A DNA stretch of 12,604 nucleotides from Acanthamoeba lenticulata (Eukaryota; Discosea; Longamoebia; Acanthamoebidae): positions 1 through 12,604 of the forward strand of contig NAVB01002759.1 of assembly GCA_002179805.1 (NCBI GenBank), read 5' to 3'. Shown here piece after piece: positions 1 through 7,803 of the stretch; within the stretch, counting starts at the first letter, position 1, and every line of letters starts with the position of its first letter. The translations under genes were made by a program, and so were the position numbers. The notes beneath the pieces were generated by a model, which worked only from the letters and a program-made list of their open reading frames with translations, was not told where the DNA came from and searched no databases.

Positions 1-2886
1 AGGGCGCACTGCTGTTGACCCAAGACGTCCAGAGCCAAGACTCGGGCGACAGCAACCACGCCAGTGACGACTCGGAGGAGGGCAACCAGCTCTTCATCCA
101 GGCCAAGGCTCGCGTCTCGCGCACCACTGTACGGCGCTGCCTCCTCCTTTTCATCTTCCTTTATGGACCTGCTCGCCGCGCATTCGAGGCTCTTAACCCT
201 AGCGCCCTCCAAACGACGTTGCATGAACAGGGCAAGGTGCGGGTCAAGGTGACCAAGCTGCCCTTCGTGGGCGACAGCAGCGACCTGCCCAACCGCATCC
301 TCAACTACTGCTGGCACGCCAAGAGTACGACGAGCCCCACGACGGGCCCGGCCATCGCATCGCGCCGCACATGTGCTCACCTTGAGTGGCTGCGGCGTCG
401 CAGGTGTCGTGTGGTTGGCCGACGCGCTGGTGGACGACCGGTTCAGGAGCGACGAGTACATCATGTCCCGGCGGCCCAAGTCGGTGCTGTGCGTGCCGAT
501 CGAGTACAAGGACAAGCAGTGCGGGCTGATCTACCTCGAGAACGACTCCAACGTGGGCGTGTTCGGCGAGGACCGCGTGCGGCTGGTGCGGATCCTGGCG
601 GGCCAGCTCATGAACTCGATGGACAACGCCATGCTCGTCGACCGCCTCCGGCGGGCCAACCGCGAGATGCGGGCCAAGAACAAGCAGCTGCAGGAGATCG
701 ATCGGGTGAAGGACGCCTTCCTGGCGGTGGCGAGCCACGAGCTGCGGACGCCGCTGAACGGGATCATCGGGATGGCGTCGCTGATGGACGACACGGAGAT
801 GAGCGGGCAGCAGGAGGAGTGCCTTAACGACATCAAGGCATCGTCGGAGACGCTGCTGGAGCTGGTCAACGACGTGCTCGACCTGAGCAAGCTCAAGGCC
901 ATGAAGGTCACCCTTGTACGGTCACCTACCCACCTCACCTCTTTCTCTTTTGCGGCGCTGACGTCACGGTTGTATTCATGTCGACAGGAGCATAAGGTGT
1001 TTAATCTGAAGGGCTGCTTCGAGGGCAGCATGGAGATGGTCGAAGACAAGATGGCCGAGAAGGGTGCGTGTGTCCGCTCGAGTCGTCTGCCCTCTATTGT
1101 GTTGCTGCTCACATCCTCGGTTGCTTTGCTTCCGCTGCTGCTGCTGCAGGAATTAATTTGGCCTACGTCTTGGAGCCCGACGTTCCGCGGATCGTGAAGA
1201 GCGACAGCTTGCGCCTCCAGCAGATCGTGGCCAGCCTGCTCGTCCACTGCTCGCGGCTCACCGAGTCAGGCGAGATCACTGTGACCGTCTCCCGTGCCAT
1301 CCCTCAAGACGACTCCTCGTCTGTCTCGCCTCGGTCAGCAGCAGAGCCAACAACGCAGACAACAGAGCCAACAACAGAGCCACTCCAGCCGTCGAGCGGG
1401 ACCACAGCCACAAGCGCTGAGACGACGGCGGGAGTGACGACACCAACATTGTCGCCCCGATCGGGCCAGGCGCCGGTGCGCGTGGAGCAGTCGGTCATCT
1501 GCCCGCCGACGCTGGCGCAGCCGTGCGGCGCGGGGTTGCCTCCACTGGAGTCGGACGACGACACCAGCGCGGACGACCGCGACCACGACCAGGGCCACGA
1601 AAATGGCGGCGGCAGTCGCGTCGGTAACGACGGCCGTGGCGGCAGCGATGCCAGCGACGGCAGGTCGAGCACTATGGTGTCCCCGCGCGTGGAGCCGGTG
1701 CCAGAGGGTCCGCGCATGGAGCTGCACTTTGAAGTGCACAGCACGGGGATGATCATCAACAAGGAGGAGTACGCGCAGCTCTTCAAGCCCTTTGGCCGGG
1801 GCGACGTGCCCAACTCGCGCAAGTTTGGCGCCGCCGGCCTCGGTTCGGACTCTCTACCATTTTTTCCTTTTTCCCCCGCCCCCTCCCTCCGCCACGACGC
1901 CTGGCCTAATGCTCCCGACGGTCCAATTGCAACTGCAGGTCTGTACATATGTAGAAAGCTGTGCAAGATGTTTGGCGGCAAGATCTGGGCCGACAACGCC
2001 GACGTCGGCTCCTCCATCCACTTCACCGCCATCGTTGGGTGTACGTTTCGCTCCCCCCCCCCGGCGCCTCGCCGGTCGGAGAGACTGACGTCGGGGAGCT
2101 GGCCGGCGCAGTGCCCACGGAGGAAGAGAACAAGGAGGTGATCCTGCCGACCGACCTCAAGGAGCTGGAGGGCAAGCATTTCCTCCTGTTCGTGAGCAAC
2201 CAGACCAACGCGCGCATCCTCCGCGCGCACCTCACACGCGGCGGCAGCCAGGTTCGCCACCGGCCATTTGCCTCACATCCTTACGCGATCGCAAGCAGTT
2301 GCTGAACACCCGCGTGATGACCGTCCATCGCAGGTGACCGTGGCGACGACCCGCGACGAGTTCATGAGCAGCCTCAAGGCGCAGAAGCGCGTGCTGGGAC
2401 CGGCAGGCGAGAAAGGTGCCGTCGACGCCGTTTTCCTCGCGAGCGAGTGACTGCGGGAACTGACGGTTGGTTGTGGCTGTGGCCGGGGCCTTGCAGGTCG
2501 CTTTGACTGCGTGGTGATGGACGCGCCGAGCCTGGAACGAGTGCGCGTCTATCTGTTGTCGCTCTCGCGAATGCTGCCGTTGGTCATTCTCGCGACCACG
2601 GTTGAGCGCAAGTCCAAATCGTTGCGTGATCTCAACGAACAGTATTGCCCGCTGCACATCATGCGCCTTCCTCTGCGCCAGGTACGCGATACATCAACCA
2701 TCGTCGTGTTGGACTTTGTTTCCTGACCCGAGCTGCGCGGCGCAGGCGAGAATGATGGAGGAGTTCCAGGACGTCCTGCACAGCTTCGCCGAGGGCAAGT
2801 CGACCACGGCCTTTGCTCGGCGAGAGCGCCGGAGCTACGCTGCCGGCGGTGTACGACGCAAAGCAGCAGGGCCGGCCCCAAAGTGA
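1..2886 (+). CDS. Hybrid histidine kinase with degenerate ATPase and receiver domains (5' end outside window)
   Basis: Inferred exons: 1-128, 231-324, 404-915, 988-1063, 1150-1842, 1939-2040, 2112-2251, 2334-2415, 2497-2681, 2746-2886. They join in one frame (codons from base 3) into 716 visible residues ending at TGA. Order: GAF domain (about 1-150, with NYCWHAKSVVWLADAL across the 324/404 junction and SVLCVPI), a coiled linker, HisKA (H-box FLAVASHELRTPLNG, His 185 at 736-738), HATPase_c (about 245-535), a Ser/Thr/Pro/Asp-rich insert (about 320-457), and a receiver-like domain (about 545-670). Kept: the phospho-accepting His, the GLGLYICRKL block and the receiver Asp (MD, codon 2520-2522). 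Lost: the N-box Asn (SLLVHCS, His 302), the G1-box Asp (HSTGMII, Ser 467) and the receiver acidic pair (FVSN). From family knowledge, such proteins autophosphorylate and relay phosphate; this one probably cannot bind ATP normally. Family is certain. The 2041/2111 splice pair is the least sure. Further N-terminal domains probably lie upstream. Confidence 0.85.
1300..1712 (+). other. Low-complexity insertion inside the HATPase domain of the histidine kinase
   Basis: About 138 residues, open in frame, separate the N-box region (ending GEITVTVSRA) from the strand before the G1 box (MELHFEV). The first half is rich in Thr, Glu, Pro and Ser, with a near-repeat TTEPTTEP encoded by duplicated acaacagagcc units. 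The second half is rich in Asp and Gly (SDDDTSADDRDHD). HATPase domains usually have only a short connector here, so this is probably a disordered insert. No GT...AG pair that keeps the downstream frame is evident, so I treat it as coding. Confidence 0.6.
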
Positions 2887-3377
2887 CCCATAAAACACCC
2901 TCTTTTTCTACCGCGAAAAATGACGCGGGTTGTCTCACTTCACTTCTCTGCGTCGATCATCTTGTTCGGTCCCAAACTGCCTCTCGGTTGTGTTGTAGCC
3001 CGAGTAATTGAAGCAAACTATTTTTGCACTTGCCCATTTTTGTTCCTTGCCGCGTAACCGCCAATCGCAAGCCAAGCTTGTTTTTTAAAGCCCGAGCTTG
3101 TTAAATGAAATGGCGTGATTGGAGTACGAACACAACCTCTTCCGCTCACAGCGCAAGGCCAGTGGCGCGTACCGCCCAATCGGCTCCAGCATGCGCACTC
3201 CGCTTGGCACTTCGAGTGCAGTTCTCTCTCCGTCCCCTGAACCAAGTTGACGCCACGCTTTCCGCTCGGCCACCCTAGCCCACTTCTCTCTCCTCACCCG
3301 ACCGCCACACTTTCGTACCCTTTCTCCTTTCTCTTCTTCGCTACCACCAAAACACTTCTCCGGAAAAGAGACCAACC
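2887..3377. promoter_or_regulatory. Intergenic region between the histidine kinase and RFX gene A
   Basis: About 490 bases without a supported gene. A cataaaaca sequence at 2890-2898, just after the kinase stop, could serve as a poly(A) signal variant. Bases 3257-3363 are strongly pyrimidine-rich on the plus strand (runs such as cacttctctctcctcaccc), as expected of a promoter or leader immediately before the ATG at 3378. Open frames on the minus strand here show no family motif. No tRNA is seen. The role is inferred from position. Confidence 0.4.
2995..3008 (+). promoter_or_regulatory. X-box-like sequence upstream of RFX gene A
   Basis: GTAGCCCGAGTAAT matches the RFX-binding X-box pattern GTNRCC-NN-RGYAAC at every informative position except the last base (T for C), with a 2-bp spacer. 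It lies about 370 bp upstream of the RFX gene A start codon. One match this good in about 500 bp could arise by chance, so this is a candidate only. Confidence 0.25.
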
Positions 3378-5077
3378 ATGACGTTAAACGACAGACACAG
3401 TGGTAGAGCACCGTTTCTTTTGATGGACAAGCAACAGGCCAGACCTCGTGTCTTGCTTTGGTACGTCCTGACCGGGCCAAGGGTTAGCGTCTCCATCTGA
3501 TCCTTTTTCTTCGGAAGGCTTCGGGAAAGTTTGGTCGAGGCCGTGGGCTTCTCTGTGTCTCGAGAGGAACTCTACATACGCTACCTTGACATGTGCCAAA
3601 GGGAAAGGTTGGAAACCACATCGCAGTCCGGGCTGGGCCGAATGGTCAACCAGGTTTTCCGTGGGGTGAGCCCCTCTTCTTGATCAAGAAAGGCTGCAAG
3701 GCTGGTCTCGGCTTTTGGTGACTCACGCTATTTCTTCCGTTCAACAGATCCCCTCCCGCCGTCTTGGTGCTCGCAACGCCAACAAGATGCACTACCACAA
3801 TCTTCGCTTTGTCGTGACCGGACGGGACTCACCGACGGCCAGTCCCGGGCTCTCATCTTCGAGCAACAACTCTCCTTTGCCCACTCCTCCCTCCTCACCC
3901 GACGGAGAAAGGGAGCCTGGGCCTTCCCACGCGGCACCAGTCGACTCCAACTCGGCCGTGTGCCTCTGGCCGAGTGATTGGACTCTCCCTGTGGACGTGG
4001 GCCACTCGGAGCCTCATCCGTGGTCCATCCTACCCCTCACCGCAACGATGGACCTGGCTGCCTTTGCATCTCAGGAAGGGCAGGCCAGGCACATCAAGGA
4101 AGTGGGCTTCGCTCTTGGTATCACGGGCTTCTTCTTTCGAAACTCTTCGTGGTTCGTGGTTGGCATTCTTACGTTTCGGTGCAAACGCACAGAGAAATTT
4201 CTCCAGAACGGTGATGGGCTGGCGATCATGGCGCTTGAGTCCTTCTTATTAGAGCACCAAAGCGCCTTCCCTGCGGGTACTTGGGGCTTCCTCTCCCTCT
4301 CCCACTGTGCCCCACAGCAGTTCTGACGCACGCCTATGCAGACGGTGTTGTGTACGATGGTCTGTACGTGGTGGCCTGGTGGAAGCGCTTCCTGTGCGCT
4401 GATACAACTTTCGGCCGGATGCAGTGCGCCGCACTGCTCCAACACATCCTCCGCTTCCCCGAAGCGATGGACAGTTATTGCTACCAGCCCGCTTGTGAGA
4501 TGCTGCGGGAGTGCCAACAGTTCGCCGACGATGTTCCTCTGTTGAGCGAAAATCACGTTGCCGCATCTCTGGCACGACACCAGCAACTTCAGCCTACGGC
4601 ATGGACCGGTCTCTGCGACCTCGTGAGCCGAACCATGCTCTACGTCCTCAAGGCGCGCAGCCATGTGGGCGACAGCAATTCGGTTCAGCTTGCCCTACTG
4701 GTGCGCTAAAACCCTCTGCAAGGTCTGGTGGTCGCATTCTCGAAGGCTCACCTTCCCTCTGCAGTTGCACCAAGCAAGTCCATTGGAGTTGGCCCTGTGT
4801 CTGCATGAGTTGCACAACCGGCGCATGTTGCAGGTGGCCGTCAATGTACTGCGACACAGCTGCCCGGCTTTCGCCAGCACGCTGGAGGTCCACATGCTTC
4901 AGGTACTCCATCAACCTTCCTGAAGTCCTGTCCACCTTCTCCCTTCTCTTGCGCTTACAGTTTCTCCCTCTTCTCGGATCCGGACAGAGCTTGATGGGCC
5001 CCTTTCCTGGCGTTTACTCGTGTCTGCTGGCGGCCGTGTCTGATTGTCCCGTGGAACGCGCTGGGATGCCGCAGTGA
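3378..5077 (+). CDS. RFX-type DNA-binding protein A
   Basis: Inferred exons: 3378-3460, 3518-3665, 3748-4276, 4318-4700, 4765-4902, 4961-5077; 465 residues, all phases consistent. Residues 28-95 are an RFX winged-helix DNA-binding domain: WLRESLVEAVGFSVSREELY, then YLDMC, GLGRMVNQVFRG and, across the third exon junction, RRLGARNANKMHY, matching the RFX signature RRLGTRGxSKYHY. A Ser/Pro-rich linker follows (about 100-150). A mostly helical C-terminal half carries AWWKRF (273-278) and LALCLHELHNRRMLQ, both with counterparts in the paralogue at 5213-7587. RFX proteins bind X-box DNA in the nucleus and regulate transcription. The start is the first ATG in a suitable context ahead of the DNA-binding domain; ATG 3423 is an in-frame alternative. 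Intron 3 is very short with a doubled acceptor. Targets are unknown. Confidence 0.82.
4277..4320 (+). other. Very short intron with tandem CAGCAG acceptor in RFX gene A
   Basis: The donor gtactt at 4277 and the acceptor ending at 4317 give a 41-nt intron; the second acceptor, ending at 4320, gives 44 nt. Both keep the reading frame and differ by one Ala (FPA-AVLTH or FPA-VLTH). The upstream frame stops at 4324-4326 and homology to the paralogue resumes in another frame, so some splice is required. An 18-base pyrimidine-rich stretch precedes the acceptor. Confidence 0.6.
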
Positions 5078-5171
5078 TTTCCGCTCTACGGCGGATGTTA
5101 CCTGACTCTCCTTGGAACTGGCGTATCGTTAGGTTTTGTAGAGTTCACACAAGCAGATTCTCGAAGAAGAC

Positions 5172-5190
5172 ACACCTCGACCAGAGGTGT
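5172..5190. repeat. Perfect 7-bp inverted repeat between convergent genes
   Basis: ACACCTC at 5172-5178 and its reverse complement GAGGTGT at 5184-5190 flank a 5-base loop (gacca). It lies in the 135-bp gap between the stop codons of the two convergent RFX genes, so both mRNAs could carry the hairpin in their 3' ends. AT-rich sequence (ttgtatttta) follows on the plus strand. A 3'-end or termination role is inferred from position only. Confidence 0.4.
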
Positions 5191-5212
5191 TTGTATTTTA
5201 CACTGGGTGGGG

Positions 5213-7587
5213 TCATTCCAAGCTTGTCTCAAGCTGGTACTGCGGGGTCCCGGGGGAGGTGGAAAGGAGGGACGGATCAGGGTAGAGGGCAGCATCGCTC
5301 GACGGCACGGATGACGTGAAATGGCTGAAGCGATCAACGGCGTACTGGAGATGTTGGTGCAGACCCACACGGGCTTGAGTGATCTGTTGTTGGCGAACCA
5401 ACCAAAGAACTTCAGTTCAATTCCCGCACTCAATGGCGTGTGCGGTCACATGACGACGACTTACCTCCATGAGGACAGGCAGAGCGCGCACACCCACCGC
5501 GGTAACGACAAGGCCGAGCAAGTCGCGGCAGGCGAGCTCATGTAGACCCAACGCGGCCAAGTGTGGCTTTGCATTCGTCAGCTGCACCGACAAAAGGTAC
5601 CGGCATCAGTAAACGCAAGGGATTCCCGGAAGGAGGAGAAGTGGAGGGTTGCTGCGTACCTCCAACTCGAGCAGAGCGGCGCTGGCTGGGTCTGTGCCCG
5701 CCTGGTGAGCGTAGAGGACGATCTTGCCAACGACAATCTTGGCCTCGATCATCTCGCGACGCTCGGGGTGGAGCGGTTCCGCAATTTCGCCGAGCCATAG
5801 GCCGAGGCAGTCCGCAAGGTAGCCCAGCTCCGCGCTCGACAGAGGGTTCGGGTGGTCCTGTGACGAGTGCAAGTGGGGAGGGGGGGGGTCATGAATGGAA
5901 AGTGAGGCACACAGCCGATGTGGACGGTCAACGTACAACGTCGCCAGACTGAAGCAGCTCGGCGGCCAAAGTGACCGGGGACGACGGGAAGCCGTTGCGC
6001 GTGATGAAATCGAGGAGGAAGTGTGCTCTGCTTCTTCCCTTGGCCAACGATACGCACATGAAGCGCACCCACCAGGCCATCGCCAACAGAGCGAGATGAC
6101 GGCACTGCGTCGGCGTTCGCTTGTAGTCCGTCGTCAAATCGGCCGCCAAAGCCGGGAAACTGGCGCCGCTGCCGCCAAAAAGGATGTACTCGCCTGTGCG
6201 CACAGGAGACGCTTGCCTCGTCAGCACGCTGGGCCTTGAAGAGGGAAATGGATCAGACGGAGGGAGCATTTGCGTACGGATGAAGGCGGCCAGCCGGAGC
6301 TGCGGCAGGTTCAGGCTACGGTGGTCCACCTGGAGCAGCTCGATTGAGGCCAGGAAAGGGAGAACAACCACGAGCGGGTTGGTGGTGACTGTCACAAGGC
6401 TCGTCGAGCTGGTGGTCGAGGTCGAGGCCGCAGTCGGGTCGGCGGCCTGAGGCGGGCAGAACGGCACGACAAGAGAGAACGACGGCGGCAGCGGAATCTC
6501 TCCGGCGGATGGATAAACGTCCCCCGTGTCCAACGCCCGCTCGTACCAGCTCGAAGTCGGGGTCGGGGTCGGAATCGGGGCCGGATGAGACCACACCGGA
6601 GCCTCATGAGGCCACACCGCAAGAGGCGGAACCGGGGCGGGAGGTTGATAAGAGGCGGGGCCGCAGCTCATGAAGGGGCACGCAAAGTTGGTCGTGGTCG
6701 ACCACTGCGAGTCGCCCTCCCTGTCAAAGAAGGGCAGATCGCCACGCGAGCCCATCCTCGGGACCCCGTCGGCGGTGCTGAAGGCAGTTGAGGCCTCGGC
6801 CGCGGGGGGCGTGGCCACCGACGCGTTGGGCGTTCCCGGCGCAGACGAGGAAGACGTGGACGGCGTCGACGGCCCGCTGTTGCTTGTACGGACCATGCAG
6901 AAGCTGGCCTCCGCCGCGATCTGAGGATCTTGGAAAGTAATGTGTAGGTAATGCATCTTGTTGTTGTTGCGAGGGCCAAGCCGGCACGACAGTAACTGCA
7001 AACAAATTTCGGAATTAAATTTCGTGTGCCCGACCTCAATATACACGACCAATAGCGAAAAGGCGCAAAGATGGAGGGAGAGATCAAGAGCAAAAACGAA
7101 AGAAGTGGAAGAGCGTGGAGGTCGCCGTACGCCAGGGAAGACCTCCTTGATGAGACGGCCGAAGGCTGGCTGGCTCGTGCTCTCGAGGCTGTTTTGACCG
7201 CAGTAGCGGAGGTATTCCTCGTAGACCAGGGCGCGAGGGATCGCGATCCCACGTTGTTTCTTGAAAGTACACTGGAGCCTGTTGTTTGCAGATGGGATCG
7301 AGTCAGAGAGGTCAACTTCCACGTCACATCAACTGACAGGACAAGTTGAGAAGGACATCAAAGCAACGAAGCTTGTGCTCTCAGTCCCCTGCGACGTAGC
7401 AACAGAGGCCACGTTGGTGGACTAGAGATACAAGATATATCTGACAAGATGCAAGAGCACGAGATTCGAGCAACACATCTTTGTCTTTTTCAAACGAATC
7501 CAAGCTTTGGTACGCGTACCACCATTTAATCTTGCTCTTGGCGTCATCTTTCCCGAGCAAAAAGAAATCCCTCCTCTTGGTGTGCAT
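5213..7587 (-). CDS. RFX-type DNA-binding protein B
   Basis: Inferred exons in transcript order: 7587-7520, 7278-7131, 6995-6278, 6193-5937, 5857-5660, 5581-5465, 5383-5213; 558 residues, phases closing exactly. Residues 23-90 form an RFX DNA-binding domain: WLQCTFKKQRGIAIPRALVY, YLRYC, AFGRLIKEVFPG and, after the second intron, LSCRLGPRNNNKMHYLHITF. The first Arg of the usual RRLG is Cys 76. A Ser/Thr/Pro-rich linker follows (about 100-300), then a C-terminal region shared with RFX protein A (AWWVRF at 351-356; LGLHELACRDLLGLVV in exon 6). Exon 2 is 148 nt in both genes, and the flanking introns fall at identical codons and phases (phase 2 in the Trp codon, phase 0 after FPG/FRG), proving common descent. 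The start is the only ATG in frame with the first exon. The 84-nt intron 6277-6194 is stop-free; it is called because removing it restores alignment to protein A. The 241-nt first intron is the longest in the window. Confidence 0.8.
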
Positions 7588-7803
7588 GCCTCTCTCTGGG
7601 GACAACACTTGCCTTGGCGAAGGTGCGTAAGGATAGAGGCAAGTTCCCCCCCTCGGTGGTGTGTCAACGCTCAAGGTGCGGAAACATGACGGGCTGTATT
7701 GAGCAGCATTCCACCCATTCCCTCAAGAAGGAGAGCTTTCTGGGCCTTGTTGGAAGGCCGCCGCAACACCTGCGGACCAACCTAGGTAACCGATTTCCGA
7801 CTC
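7588..7803 (-). promoter_or_regulatory. Intergenic region: 3' end of the TFIIIC-like gene and promoter/leader of RFX gene B
   Basis: 216 bases between two minus-strand genes. Two short upstream reading frames precede the RFX B start if the leader is long enough: 7718-7671 (15 residues) and 7687-7664 (7 residues). No other gene is seen. An X-box-like sequence lies at the far end. Confidence 0.35.
7777..7790 (-). promoter_or_regulatory. X-box-like sequence upstream of RFX gene B
   Basis: Read on the plus strand, CCAACCTAGGTAAC has one perfect RFX half-site (GGTAAC), a 2-bp spacer and a weaker half-site (CCAACC against GTNRCC, two mismatches). It sits about 190 bp upstream of the RFX B start codon and 13 bp past the neighbouring gene's stop. 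It is weak evidence alone; the interest is that both RFX genes have such a sequence. Confidence 0.2.

Noticed and set aside
301..1247. Long minus-strand open frames opposite the kinase gene
   Set aside because: They mirror codon bias of the GC-rich plus-strand gene, show no family motif, and the plus strand has clear GAF and HisKA motifs.
2050..2063. Run of C near 2053-2061 and run of G at 5880-5888
   Set aside because: Both fall in introns (the second as a pyrimidine tract on the coding minus strand) and look like simple splice-site composition.
1304..2260. Minus-strand frame of 318 codons
   Set aside because: Antisense to the low-complexity insert and HATPase exons; its Ser/Pro-rich content is the complement of that insert.
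3110..3150. Possible tRNA T-loop on the minus strand (tgttcgtactcc)
   Set aside because: The GTTCRANNC pattern is not met and no acceptor stem or anticodon arm can be folded around it.
3085..3480. Minus-strand frame of 131 codons over the RFX A promoter
   Set aside because: Runs over the start of RFX gene A, has no recognisable motif and no splice partners.
5928..7322. Minus-strand open frame of 464 codons read as one intronless gene
   Set aside because: It has no ATG at the start and interrupts the RFX domain with 45 extra residues; splicing 7130-6996 and 6277-6194 restores the family and paralogue alignment.
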